Counted from the stretch's first letter, positions 1 to 8,090 are shown. The stretch: 64,000 nucleotides of DNA from Lachnospiraceae bacterium C10 (GCA_900100095.1 FMTN01000010.1:1-64000), one strand, 5' to 3'. The notes: a model not told the origin generated them from the letters alone. Numbers and translations: made by a program.

Positions 1-1177
1 GGAGGTTAAAAAACATCGGTTGAGCGATTGGTATCACAAAGGTACCTTTTATAACGCACACAACTTTTGTGTACATCGCTATCACTGCAACAAAACAAAC
101 GCTTGTGGAAAGATTCTTATTTGTGGCGTTAAGTGCGCATCCTGCCCTACCTGTAATCAAACATGTCAGGACTTTGTCAGGGAGCGCTGCAACCGCCTTG
201 ATAAAGCACCTTATGTATGTAACGGCTGTTCCAAAGCTATCAATCATTGCACGATTGCTCATAAGTACCGTTACGATGCAATCTATGCTAATCGAAAATA
301 TCGTGAGAAACTCGAGTCATCTCGCGCTGGCATAAATATGACAAAACATGAGCTGCACGAAAAAGATGCAATCATCTCACCCTTGATTTATCAGGGGCAA
401 TCGCCGTATCAAATCATAACGAATCATCCTGAATTGGATATGTCGGTTCGAACGCTCTATAGCTATCTTGACCAAGGCATTTTCTCTGCCCGCAACATCG
501 ATTTAAAGCGAAAAGTGAAGTTCAAACCACGCAACATCCATAAAACGCAAATCAAGAATCGAGAGATTTTTGACGGTCGTATGTACAAAGACTTCCTCGC
601 ACTTGAGCTTGAACACTTTGCCGAAATGGATACCGTCCATTCCTCGCATGAATCAAAGCGTACGATTTTGACCTTCTTTTTACCGCGCGAAAAACTATTT
701 CTCGCTTTTATCATGAATCGCAACACCAAGGGTGCCGTAAAACTCATTTTCGATAAGTTAGAACGTCAGTTGGGCGCCTACGACTTCCAAGTATTGTTTC
801 ATACGGTATTGACCGATCGCGGCTCAGAATTCGGTGATCCTGATGCTCTAGAAACAGGCATCAACGGACATCAACGTTCTAACATTTATTATTGTGATCC
901 AATGCGAAGCGGACAAAAAGGCGGTATAGAGCAAGCGCATACGATGCTTCGCATGGTACTGCCAAAGAAAACTAGCTTTGAACACCTCACACAATGGGAT
1001 TTACGGACGATTGTTGACCATATAAATTCAACGCCTCGAGAAATCTTGAATGGACGAACACCATATGATGTTGCGCTTGAGCGTTACGGAATAGATATCC
1101 TAAAAGCGTTACAGCTTAGGCCGATTTCTCCAGATAAAGTAAATCTGACACCTAAGCTGATACGCTTTAACCAATAA
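1..1177 (+). CDS. IS30-family transposase, 5' end outside window
   Basis: DDE transposase that cuts and joins the ends of its own insertion sequence. The frame is open from base 2, and its first codons (EVKKHR, then LSDWY) match the end of the N-terminal helix-turn-helix of IS30 transposases, so the true start lies upstream of the window; the TTG at 20 is internal. A Cys-rich stretch follows at about residues 17-70 of the visible part. The catalytic triad is visible as MDTV, LTDRGSEF and GGIEQAH, in the order and spacing of the IS30 DDE domain. The C-terminus looks complete. The gene points toward the truncated membrane protease at 1415-1813, and the IS right end probably lies between 1380 and 1425. 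I could not define the inverted repeat because the left end is missing. Confidence 0.9.
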   Translation, partial: EVKKHRLSDWYHKGTFYNAHNFCVHRYHCNKTNACGKILICGVKCASCPTCNQTCQDFVRERCNRLDKAPYVCNGCSKAINHCTIAHKYRYDAIYANRKYREKLESSRAGINMTKHELHEKDAIISPLIYQGQSPYQIITNHPELDMSVRTLYSYLDQGIFSARNIDLKRKVKFKPRNIHKTQIKNREIFDGRMYKDFLALELEHFAEMDTVHSSHESKRTILTFFLPREKLFLAFIMNRNTKGAVKLIFDKLERQLGAYDFQVLFHTVLTDRGSEFGDPDALETGINGHQRSNIYYCDPMRSGQKGGIEQAHTMLRMVLPKKTSFEHLTQWDLRTIVDHINSTPREILNGRTPYDVALERYGIDILKALQLRPISPDKVNLTPKLIRFNQ

Positions 1178-1414
1178 CTTTACATAGAACATCTGCTGTC
1201 AGACTGGAACTTAACAATTCACAATTTTACAATGTAGCCTGTGGAATTCAGTCTTACACACCATGATTCCAGAGGCTTGTTTGCCATACTCTGAATTCGA
1301 TTGTTTTATGAAAAGTCAGCCTAATTATAACAGCATTAAGGCAATTTAGCTCAAAATAATTGCAAAAATACAATGAATTTTAAACACCGGTGGAATTTAC
1401 CCTTGCACTGGAAT
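1178..1414. other. IS30 3' flank, probable IS right end
   Basis: No credible gene. The stretch holds the 3' untranslated end of the IS30 element. Its last 40 bases contain a repeated GGAATTTA word (near 1392 and 1411), which may belong to the terminal inverted repeat. The reading frame of the neighbouring protease fragment ends exactly here, at TTGAAATTCTAA on the minus strand. This fits the IS end supplying the stop codon. Confidence 0.45.
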
Positions 1415-1813
1415 TTAGAATTTCAAGTCAGCAATCAAAATGCACAGCGTTTTCAATAATTCGCTAGTCGATATGATTGATTCCTGTATTGCAAAAGCAG
1501 ATTGCAATGGCGAAAAGTCACTTCCAAAGATAAGGAAATATACCGCTGCGCCGAAACAAGCGATAAAAGGCGGAGCAAAATATGCTGTGAAATACCACTT
1601 TAAGTTTCTCCTTAAATGAGGGCGAAGCAGCTTTCTTTCAAAGCCCTCATTTCTGACGACTCTGGTAATTACAGAAGCAACCGCTGGTAACAGCATCATT
1701 ACCAAGAGGATAGTATCAGATTTCATAATGTAATAAATGTAGCTAAACACCCACATCGGTACGAAAGATAATATCAAAAACAAAATGATACTGTTTCTTG
1801 TCTCTTTTTCCAT
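1415..1813 (-). pseudogene. CPBP intramembrane protease, N-terminal fragment
   Basis: The 132-residue product has three hydrophobic segments (about residues 8-28, 34-48, 73-97) and the FERKLLRPHLRRNLKWY-type linker typical of CPBP (CAAX/Abi) membrane proteases. Full-length members are about 250-320 residues. The catalytic EExxxR, FxxxH and HxxxN/B motifs lie in the C-terminal half, which is absent. The last codons (ILIADLKF) run straight into the flank of the IS30 element, so insertion of the IS is the likely cause. The start ATG at 1813 has only a weak upstream ribosome site. The upstream leader resembles the leader of the EamA gene at 48.3 kb. Confidence 0.7.
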
Positions 1814-1922
1814 TATGTGTTATCACCCCGTCAATTCCGATTTGTTATCGTCTATAAAACTGAAATATAATTTGCCTCTAAAAAATTTCGATTTGTAAAT
1901 TCCCCTCCCCCCGTATTTTTCA

Positions 1923-1936
1923 GCTATAGCTGCCTG
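1923..1936. other. att-like core, site C
   Basis: GCTATAGCTGCCTG is identical to the core at 9319-9332 and differs by one base from the 3' end of ppdK at 51577-51590. On the minus strand it reads GCACAGGCAGCTATAGC, which gives AQAAIAE in the ppdK frame, as at the other two sites. The flank to its left shares CGAAATTTTTTAG with the flank of site B. I read it as the outer boundary of a second, shrunken element. In the ppdK frame translation stays open for about 30 codons to a TGA near 1830, so this site does not show a clean gene end. Confidence 0.6.
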
Positions 1937-1967
1937 TGCCTCTTTTCCTAACGGCGTTGGTTTTCGA

Positions 1968-3302
1968 TCAATCCCTTTTCTTTAAATACTCTTTCATCTT
2001 GAATGCACAAAAATATGGAAAAGTATATATGTTATTTGCATTACCAACATTGAAGTCTCCCAGCTTTATCCCATATGAGATATCGCTATAGTTCTCATTT
2101 TTTATCAGCGAAGATAATGATTTTGACTGGTCACTATTTGACTTAACTTCGACTGGAATCAAATTATCCTGAGTCCTTACAAAGAAATCTTCCTCTAATG
2201 TTGAGTTTTCCTTCTTATAATAAAAGAGTCCTAAACCTTGCTTAACAAAAGCCTCTGCCACAAAATTTTCGTAAAGAGCACCTTTATATACGCCGAGGTT
2301 TTTATTAACTCTCAAATCCTCTTGGGCTTCCTCATCTAATGCAGAGACTAATAATCCAGTATCGGGATAGTACAACTTATATTTACTTTCCACGATATTT
2401 CCCTTTAATGGCAGCTCGGGATACTGCAAACAATTGCACTCTGTTATAACGCCAGCATCAATAAGCCATTCTATACATCCGGTATATTCTCTTGAACGAG
2501 CATTCTTCGAAATCTTATTAAACTGAAACTTCTTGTTTTCCTTTGCAAGCTGAGCAGGAACGCTTCTATAAACGCTTATAATTTTAGTTTGATCAAGACC
2601 TTCTGCATACTTTCTTACGTCTTCTTCATAATCAAGCCTAATCTGTTCCTGTACATCGAGCGTTCCAGAAAATGTTCCGGTTTCAATATATAGTTTTACG
2701 ACATCCGGCATTCCTCCCAGTACACAATAATCAAGGAATAAGCTCTTAAAAACAGCTAACTCATTATCATTAAATGGCTTGAGTTCTATCATATGAGATA
2801 AGATTGAGTCAATCTGTTCTTGATTATAGCCCTTAGCCCAAAGGAATTCCTCAAAATCCATTGAATACATTTCATAGTCCGTTTTATACCCAACACTATT
2901 ACTATGAATCTTCTTATAATTAATTCCTAGCATAGAACCACTACAAATAACGTCATAAGCACCATCTATCTTAAATGATTTAAGTGTTGTTGCAACATCG
3001 GGGTTTTCCTGAATTTCATCAAAAATGATAACCGTTTTGTTAGGGACAAACTTTATAGATGGGGCAGCCAATGATATATTCTTTATGACACTTGCAACAT
3101 CATATCCATCTGCAAGAATTTGCGAGAATTTCTTCTCCAAAGCAAAATTTATATATACAACATTTTCATAATTAGCCTTAGCAAAGTGCATGATTGATTC
3201 TGTTTTACCAATCTGTCGTGCCCCCTTTACTATAAGAGGTTTATGCGCTGGATCCGCTTTCCAATTACTTAAATAATCATCAATCTTTCGTCTGTAATAC
3301 AA
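1968..3302 (-). CDS. AAA+ ATPase with DUF4143 domain
   Basis: P-loop ATPase of the archaeal/bacterial AAA_14-DUF4143 family, common in mobile DNA; its cellular role is not settled. Walker A GARQIGKT lies about 27 residues from the start and Walker B VIIFDEIQ follows about 70 residues later. The C-terminal third carries the DUF4143 region, with a PD-(D/E)XK-like signature: VPVEVKSN, preceded by ENSTLEEDFFVR. I chose the TTG at 3302 because GGAGG sits about 8 bases upstream and the protein then starts MYYRRKIDDYL, as relatives do. A TTG at 3350 would add 16 unlike residues and has no ribosome site. It is the last gene before att-like site C and a partner of the similar gene at 3589-4842. No key residue appears lost. 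Confidence 0.85.
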   Translation of the reverse strand: MYYRRKIDDYLSNWKADPAHKPLIVKGARQIGKTESIMHFAKANYENVVYINFALEKKFSQILADGYDVASVIKNISLAAPSIKFVPNKTVIIFDEIQENPDVATTLKSFKIDGAYDVICSGSMLGINYKKIHSNSVGYKTDYEMYSMDFEEFLWAKGYNQEQIDSILSHMIELKPFNDNELAVFKSLFLDYCVLGGMPDVVKLYIETGTFSGTLDVQEQIRLDYEEDVRKYAEGLDQTKIISVYRSVPAQLAKENKKFQFNKISKNARSREYTGCIEWLIDAGVITECNCLQYPELPLKGNIVESKYKLYYPDTGLLVSALDEEAQEDLRVNKNLGVYKGALYENFVAEAFVKQGLGLFYYKKENSTLEEDFFVRTQDNLIPVEVKSNSDQSKSLSSLIKNENYSDISYGIKLGDFNVGNANNIYTFPYFCAFKMKEYLKKRD

Positions 3303-3534
3303 TTTCCTTACCTCCAAGCACATATTATCACAAAAAAATAGCCACTTCAATAAACAGCATCACATTTTATGAGGCACTTTAACAGTTTCTCTCACATTTT
3401 ATTACTGTAAAACTATTCAAATCAAAACCCGCTTAAATAACGTAACTATGTAACAAACACCGCACACCCGCATAGCGGGTGGTTTCTATTTCGCACGCTT
3501 CGCGAGCTCAACTGTGTCACGACACATAAAAAAA

Positions 3535-3571
3535 CGCCAGCATCAGGATTAATCTAATCCTGAGCTGACGC
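3535..3571 (-). terminator. Rho-independent terminator after ATPase gene
   Basis: Long imperfect inverted repeat (CGCCAGC-a-TCAGGATTA against TAATCCTGA-GCTGACG). On the minus strand it is followed by a run of T (A-run at 3527-3534 on the plus strand). It lies 18 bases beyond the stop of the ATPase gene at 3589. Confidence 0.85.
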
Positions 3572-3588
3572 TAAGTTATAATATTCAG

Positions 3589-4842
3589 TTAGATTTCCAT
3601 GCTATCTGGATTTAGAAGAAAATCATAAACACTCATTACCAATATGCCTTCATCATTATAAAGCGGTGCCACAGCATCCTTTGTAATAATAATTTTTTTA
3701 AATCCATCGCCTGTATTCACTAGTGAGCGTTGTTCCTGTTCCATCTTTTCTTTATCAGGCAACGCATAGGCTGATTGAATATAAAATCTCTTTGAACCTT
3801 TGTTGCAGACAAAATCCACTTCCAACTGTTTTCGAATCTTCTTACCATTTTTGTCAACTTCATTCATCACAACAACACCAACGTCCACATTATATCCACG
3901 AACTTTTAATTCATTAAATATAACGTTTTCCATTGCATGAGTCTCCTCAACCTGTCTAAAATTAAGTCTCGCATTTCTAAGTCCCAGATCGGTAAAATAA
4001 TACTTCGATGGAGTATTAATGTATTTTTTACCCTTGATATCATATCGAATTGCACTATCAATAAGAAATGAATCTTTAAGGTAATCTATATATTTGATTA
4101 TGGTATCTTTGCTTATAGTCTTGTTCTTAACACTTTTAAATGTCGCAGATAACTTGCTTGGATTCGTAAGCGATCCAATTGCTGAGGATAAAATGTTCAG
4201 AAGTTCTTCTAACTCTGCCTTATTTCGTATATTATTCCTTCCAGTAATATCAGAAATGTAGGTTTCCTCAAATAGAGATTTTAAAAAATCAGATTTTTGA
4301 TCAGCCGTTTCAAAGCCTAGCACAAGCGGTATTCCACCGAACAGCACATAATCCCTCCAGCCTTCCTGTTTGTCACCGTCATATACACTCATAAATTCAC
4401 TATATGTTAACGGATACATATGAACTTCATCCCCACGTCCACGAAATTCAGTAATAATATCTTTTGACAGAAACTTGGCATTACTTCCCGTTACATATAC
4501 ATCCACATTTTTCTTTCTTCCGAGACTATTAAGAACTGATTCAAAATCATCGAGCATCTGAACTTCATCTAATAAAACATAATACATTTCTTTATCAGCG
4601 ATTTTTTCCATTAGATATGGAAATAAAACTTCAGGATCTCGATACTTTCTATTCTCAAAAGAGTCAAATGCAATCTCAATAATATGGTTTTCATTTACTC
4701 CTTCATTTACCAGATACTCTTTAAAAAGATTAAATAAAAGATATGATTTTCCACATCTTCGCATACCTGTTACAACCTTAATTAGTCCGTTATGCTTTTT
4801 TGAAATAAGCTTATTCAAATATATATCTCTGCGTATTTCCAT
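3589..4842 (-). CDS. AAA+ ATPase with DUF4143 domain
   Basis: Second P-loop ATPase of the AAA_14-DUF4143 type, about 417 residues. Walker A is GMRRCGKS (about residues 25-33), Walker B YYVLLDEVQML, and VTGSNAKFLSKD resembles sensor 1. The C-terminal DUF4143 part has FNELKVRGYNVDVG and QLEVDFVCN, again a PD-(D/E)XK-like pattern. It is a different subfamily from the neighbour, not a recent duplicate. The ATG at 4842 follows GAGGTGG by 6 bases; an upstream in-frame codon at 4857 lacks a site. A promoter (-35 atccaa at 4926-4931, -10 attata at 4903-4908 on the plus strand, 17-bp spacer) lies upstream, and a 37-bp palindrome covers the likely transcription start. In this family some members act in toxin-like or defence roles; I would not assign one. 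Confidence 0.85.
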   Translation of the reverse strand: MEIRRDIYLNKLISKKHNGLIKVVTGMRRCGKSYLLFNLFKEYLVNEGVNENHIIEIAFDSFENRKYRDPEVLFPYLMEKIADKEMYYVLLDEVQMLDDFESVLNSLGRKKNVDVYVTGSNAKFLSKDIITEFRGRGDEVHMYPLTYSEFMSVYDGDKQEGWRDYVLFGGIPLVLGFETADQKSDFLKSLFEETYISDITGRNNIRNKAELEELLNILSSAIGSLTNPSKLSATFKSVKNKTISKDTIIKYIDYLKDSFLIDSAIRYDIKGKKYINTPSKYYFTDLGLRNARLNFRQVEETHAMENVIFNELKVRGYNVDVGVVVMNEVDKNGKKIRKQLEVDFVCNKGSKRFYIQSAYALPDKEKMEQEQRSLVNTGDGFKKIIITKDAVAPLYNDEGILVMSVYDFLLNPDSMEI

Positions 4843-4862
4843 ATTGTTCCACCTCATTGCTT

Positions 4863-4899
4863 ATTGAACAAAAATGCGGAATCCGCATTTTTGTTCAAT
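4863..4899. promoter_or_regulatory. 37-bp near-perfect palindrome, likely operator
   Basis: Two perfect 18-base arms (ATTGAACAAAAATGCGGA and its complement) around a single central A. The palindrome begins about where transcription from the predicted ATPase promoter would start, so it may be a repressor site or a hairpin in the leader. Related palindromes with the same TGCGGA/TCCGCA core lie at 4940-4972 and 11986-12019. Confidence 0.7.
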
Positions 4900-4927
4900 A
4901 GAATTATACATCAAAGGAATAGCTTAT

Positions 4928-5180
4928 CCAATACTCTAATCGACATTTTTGCGGATTCCGCATTTTTGTTCGATACAGATTAAATTGTGCCGACAGTGTT
5001 TGCACAATCTCTAGAAACTCTTGTACCTTAGCCCTCAAGAATCTGAATCTGCCTAAGCATAGCAAGAGCAGACTGCTTTGCCTTATCAGACTTCAGATTG
5101 TTTAGAATCTCTATTGCTTCATTCACAATAGGATCAAAATTATTCAGTGAATCACCGTTTAATATGTAATCAGCAGATGT
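4928..5180. repeat. Copy of ICE segment 11974-12229, with XRE 3' end
   Basis: Closely similar to the stretch at 11974-12229. Both contain a palindrome around GCGGATTCCGC, the ATTGTGC..GCACAAT hairpin (4984-5008 here, 12030-12054 there) and the C-terminal half of an XRE regulator gene. The match stops abruptly at CAGCAGAT, where the ICE gene continues and this copy jumps to the terminal repeat. Confidence 0.85.
5028..5180 (-). pseudogene. XRE regulator, C-terminal remnant
   Basis: The minus strand encodes about 50 residues ending QIQILEG with TAA at 5028. It matches the C-terminus of the regulator at 12075-12434, including the NGDSLNNFDPIVNEAIEIL-type stretch. The N-terminal helix-turn-helix is missing because the sequence switches at about 5180 to the terminal-repeat copy. 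It cannot bind DNA and is a scar. Confidence 0.8.
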
Positions 5181-5346
5181 CTGTTTCCTATCCTTCTGCA
5201 AAAGAAAAACAAGTGAGTGGCTTTTGTTTACCTCTCACTTGTCTATGATAATAATAGCACCGTTAAATCTATAAGAAAAGTGCTAATGTCGGTCGAGACG
5301 AGACAAAACAAGTCAAAACGAGACAATGTCGGTCAAGAACTCAACA
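5179..5346. repeat. Copy of ICE terminal region 47676-47845
   Basis: About 165 bases nearly identical to 47676-47845. It has the ACAAGTGAG/CTCACTTGT hairpin, the AT-rich block, two AATGTCGGTC direct repeats (5285-5294 and 5325-5334) and the GAGAC-AAAAC type 10-bp units between them. In the full ICE this region heads the replication/transfer operon. Here it is joined directly to the XRE remnant, so everything between the two landmarks (about 35 kb in the ICE) is missing. Confidence 0.9.
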
Positions 5347-5378
5347 ACAGGAATTTGTTAATCAAAAACTTCCCTTAT

Positions 5379-5567
5379 CTACTGAAGATACTGCTCACCA
5401 AAACTATTCCTCCAATCAAAAGGTATATAGCAGCCTTCAACAATAAGGTTCTGCTCATTCTCAATAGCAGTCTTTATTATCTCTCGAACGATTGGCCAAT
5501 GATAGTCTGTAAGTTCAACATCGTCTTCTGGGGTGAGAAAAGAAAAGAACCGGTCTCCCGATTCTTC
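5379..5567 (-). pseudogene. P-loop kinase-like gene fragment
   Basis: A 60-codon minus-strand stretch is bounded by stops at both ends and reads in part PEDDVELTDYHWPIVREII and NLIVEGCYIPFDWRNSF. The IVEGCYIPFDW motif is what I associate with small zeta-toxin/phosphoglycerate-kinase-like P-loop kinases of Firmicutes. The N-terminal P-loop and the C-terminal part are absent and there is no start codon with a ribosome site. It lies between the terminal-repeat copy and the 3' end of the radical SAM gene. The family assignment is from memory and moderate. Confidence 0.5.
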
Positions 5568-5596
5568 TCAAAAACATTTCACTTTGTTTATACGCG

Positions 5597-6511
5597 CTAT
5601 TTGCGCTTTCTTTTTCCTGTATTATCGGATCCGCGGATTTCTTCATGATAAAAATAATCCACGATTACCGGATGCCCCTGCGGAACCCTTCCATAAGGCA
5701 TTTCATTATCCACAAACGGGCAATCATACTTCTCGGCAAATTTCTCGGCTTTGTTTTCCAGAGCCTCGAAATAGCTTCTGTTATGCTTGTTATAAATCTC
5801 ATCATAGAGCGGCACTAAATCAGGATACTCTTCAGCGATATAGTCCATAACGGTATTCTTAAATCCGCCTCTCAGATTAAGATTCTCCAGCCAAAACAGA
5901 TCACATTGGTCTTTTACACGTTCAAAGATAGCCTCAAAATTCGTAATGCCCGGAAATACCGGGGATACAAAGCATACTGTCCTGATACCGGCGTCATATA
6001 TCTGCTTCATCGCAGCAATCCTTCGTTCAATGGAAACCGCTGCATCCATATCGTCCTTGAACTTCTCGTCCAGCGTATTGATCGACCACGATACTGTTAC
6101 CTGTCCGAGCTCTTTTAGCAGGTCAATATCTCTCACCACAAGGTCGGATTTTGTGCAGATCAGGATATCTGCTCCGCTCCCCCGCAGCTGTTCAAGCAGT
6201 TTCCTTGTGTTTCCGAACTCTTTTTCCTGCGGATTATACCCGTCTGTCACGGAGCCGATCACAACACGCTGTCCGGCATATTTCTCAGGGTGCTTGATTT
6301 CAGGCCAGTGCTTGATATCAAGAAATGTTCCCCACTCTTCCGTATGTCCTGTAAACCTTTTCATGAAAGAAGCGTAACAATACTTGCAGGCGTGCGTGCA
6401 TCCGACATACGGATTCACAGAATACCCTCCCACCGGCAACTTTGACTTTGTCATGATATTTTTGGTTTCCACATCCCTTATTAGGATATCTTCCGTTCTC
6501 ACTTCTTCCAT
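5597..6511 (-). CDS. Radical SAM mobile pair protein B
   Basis: Radical SAM enzyme of the SPL-like type. The cluster motif CTHACKYCYA lies at about residues 38-47, where three Cys bind a 4Fe-4S cluster that cleaves S-adenosylmethionine. The 304-residue length and the GSVTDGYNPQE, ICTKSDLVVRD and SINTLDEKF segments fit the family that NCBI names radical SAM mobile pair protein B. These are found as a two-gene unit on mobile elements, and their substrate is unknown. Start ATG 6511 overlaps the end of the partner gene by 13 bases, so the two are translationally coupled. It is expressed with the cupin gene from the Rrf2-controlled promoter near 7.6 kb. Confidence 0.85.
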   Translation of the reverse strand: MEEVRTEDILIRDVETKNIMTKSKLPVGGYSVNPYVGCTHACKYCYASFMKRFTGHTEEWGTFLDIKHWPEIKHPEKYAGQRVVIGSVTDGYNPQEKEFGNTRKLLEQLRGSGADILICTKSDLVVRDIDLLKELGQVTVSWSINTLDEKFKDDMDAAVSIERRIAAMKQIYDAGIRTVCFVSPVFPGITNFEAIFERVKDQCDLFWLENLNLRGGFKNTVMDYIAEEYPDLVPLYDEIYNKHNRSYFEALENKAEKFAEKYDCPFVDNEMPYGRVPQGHPVIVDYFYHEEIRGSDNTGKRKRK

Positions 6512-7188
6512 GCCCGCTGTACCTCCAATACCTTCTCAAATGCTTCAGGAAATTCCTGCACCATATTTTCATCGCCTATGATCGATTCAAGATCTTCCTT
6601 CATAAAAACAGGTATATTCCTTTGATGCGCCTGATCCGTAAGCGACCATACCCATTCCGGCTCAGTACGGATTTTTCTGCTCTGAGCGCCTGTCATGGTT
6701 CCTACAACGATCCAATCAATACCAGAAAGATCGACCTCTACAGGATCATCAAAAAGCGGCTCAAAGGTCACATGATAATGCTTTGCCCTTACATGATTCC
6801 TCAATGCTTCAATGCGCCAGAGTTCTGATCTTCTGGTAACCGTCACCCCAAACCAGGCGTTCTCAAGATCCGTTTCAAAATCCAGGAGATCAGGCCTTTT
6901 TGACAAAAATAAAAACTGATGCTGCGGATTTTTCCGGATCTTTTTAAACACCTCTTCTCGCCATTCTTCTTTCCATCCCGCAAAATCACTCATACCGGTC
7001 AGAAGGAAATTATGCGGTCTTGCCTTGTCCATCATTTTAAGCTTGCCTTCAAAAAATTCAGGCTTACTGAAATCCGGTATCGTATGCCACCGCTTCACAT
7101 TATTCCGCGCATAGCAATAATCGCATCCTACCGTGCAGCCGATGACAAGGTTCATATTCTGGATATTGTCTTTTATACAAACACTCAT
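6499..7188 (-). CDS. Radical SAM mobile pair protein A
   Basis: Short radical SAM protein, 229 residues, with the cluster motif CTVGCDYCYA at about residues 18-27. HNFLLTGMSDF, QFLFLSKRPDLL and FGVTVTRRSE resemble phage Gp37/DUF5131-type radical SAM proteins. With the gene at 5597-6511 it forms the A/B mobile pair. Its start lies only 2 bases after the cupin stop, so cupin-A-B is one operon. The reaction is unknown. No Cys of the cluster is missing in either partner, so both should be active. Confidence 0.85.
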   Translation of the reverse strand: MSVCIKDNIQNMNLVIGCTVGCDYCYARNNVKRWHTIPDFSKPEFFEGKLKMMDKARPHNFLLTGMSDFAGWKEEWREEVFKKIRKNPQHQFLFLSKRPDLLDFETDLENAWFGVTVTRRSELWRIEALRNHVRAKHYHVTFEPLFDDPVEVDLSGIDWIVVGTMTGAQSRKIRTEPEWVWSLTDQAHQRNIPVFMKEDLESIIGDENMVQEFPEAFEKVLEVQRAWKK

Positions 7189-7190
7189 AC

Positions 7191-7544
7191 TTACTCGATT
7201 ACTGCATCGTCGGCGGTATACGCTTCAAGAGAACCTGCCTTCACCTGGATACAGGCATAGCTGATCTCAGAATCATCTGCCGCGAAGAACTGTCTTTTCC
7301 CATCCGGCGCAATACGCACGATATCACCGGCAGAAAGCTCTATATCCTCACCGTCAACTACCGCTTTTCCCTTGCCGGAAAGAATGATGTAAATCTCTTC
7401 ATTGGTCTTATGATAATGAACAAAAGGAACACTCGCACCTGCCGGAAGATGGTTGATGCTGATCTCAGCCCCTGTAAGTCCCAGCTGATCATGAAATTCA
7501 GTTCTCGGATCGTTTGCAACACTTACCTTACTATAGTTAGACAT
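7191..7544 (-). CDS. Cupin-domain protein
   Basis: Small single-domain cupin (117 residues from the ATG at 7544, which has GGAGG 8 bases upstream). The metal-site pattern is visible: FVHYHKTNEEIYIILSG (H-x-H and E) and, later, IRIAPDGKRQFFAADDS, where the usual second-motif His is Lys or Arg, so metal binding may be altered. It is the first gene of the operon with the radical SAM pair and the direct target of the strong promoter at 7588-7616. It might be a small-molecule sensor, a metal store or a redox partner for the pair; the sequence does not decide. Confidence 0.8.
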   Translation of the reverse strand: MSNYSKVSVANDPRTEFHDQLGLTGAEISINHLPAGASVPFVHYHKTNEEIYIILSGKGKAVVDGEDIELSAGDIVRIAPDGKRQFFAADDSEISYACIQVKAGSLEAYTADDAVIE

Positions 7545-7560
7545 TTCTGATACCTCCATT

Positions 7561-7627
7561 TGTTGTGATATTGATTGATACAACAGAAATGTACCACCGC
7601 CCTGTTGTGATGTCAAGTGTTACAACA
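7561..7627 (-). promoter_or_regulatory. Cupin/radical SAM promoter with two Rrf2 operators
   Basis: Minus-strand promoter TTGACA (plus positions 7611-7616), 17-bp spacer, TACATT (7588-7593). Two copies of TGTTGT-N13-ACAACA flank it: 7603-7627 covers the -35 box and 7561-7585 covers the start of the transcript. The same operator occurs at the rrf2 promoter, which strongly suggests the Rrf2 protein binds all three. Confidence 0.85.
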
Positions 7628-7634
7628 AAACTTT

Positions 7635-8069
7635 TTAAGATTCTATCAGCTTGTTCGCATCCGCCATTACATCAGCTATGGTTATTCGCCGCATTTTATC
7701 TTCCATGGCATTCTGTATTTCTTCAAGCCTGTGATCCATGATCCTGTGAATGTTCCGTCCCACAGGGCATAACTCATTCGGATTCTCATGGAAATGAAAC
7801 AACTGTCCATTTTCGACAGGCTCCACGGCATTGTAAACATCCAGAAGCGTTATCTCCGTCAAGGATTTCTCTATATCGGCACCGCCGCTTCCCCGCTTCA
7901 CTGTTACAATCTCCGCCTTCTTCAGCTGCTGCAAGAGTCTTCTGATTACCGTCGGATTTACATTTGCGCTGGACGCAAGAAATTCACTGGTGATTTTATG
8001 GTCATTCTTAAATGTTTCAATTGCTATAAGCACATGAACCGCTATTGTAAATCTGCTTGAAATCTGCAT
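7635..8069 (-). CDS. Rrf2-family transcriptional regulator
   Basis: Winged-helix DNA-binding protein, 144 residues, starting MQISSRFTIAVHVLIAIE as YwnA-like Rrf2 proteins do. The recognition helix region reads NPTVIRRLLQQLKKA. It has only one conserved-region Cys (ELCPVGRNI), not the three-Cys cluster ligands of IscR/NsrR, so it is probably a thiol or ligand sensor rather than an iron-sulphur protein. ATG 8069 follows GGAGGTGTCAGA. It lies directly upstream of the cupin/radical SAM operon, with the target promoter at its 3' end, and carries the same operator in its own promoter (8091-8130), which implies autoregulation. Confidence 0.88.
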   Translation of the reverse strand: MQISSRFTIAVHVLIAIETFKNDHKITSEFLASSANVNPTVIRRLLQQLKKAEIVTVKRGSGGADIEKSLTEITLLDVYNAVEPVENGQLFHFHENPNELCPVGRNIHRIMDHRLEEIQNAMEDKMRRITIADVMADANKLIES

Positions 8070-8090
8070 TCTGACACCTCCATCGACTCT

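Noticed and set aside
3470-3500. CCCGC-ATA-GCGGG hairpin as a plus-strand terminator
   Set aside because: No plus-strand gene ends nearby and the T-tract is broken; left unassigned.
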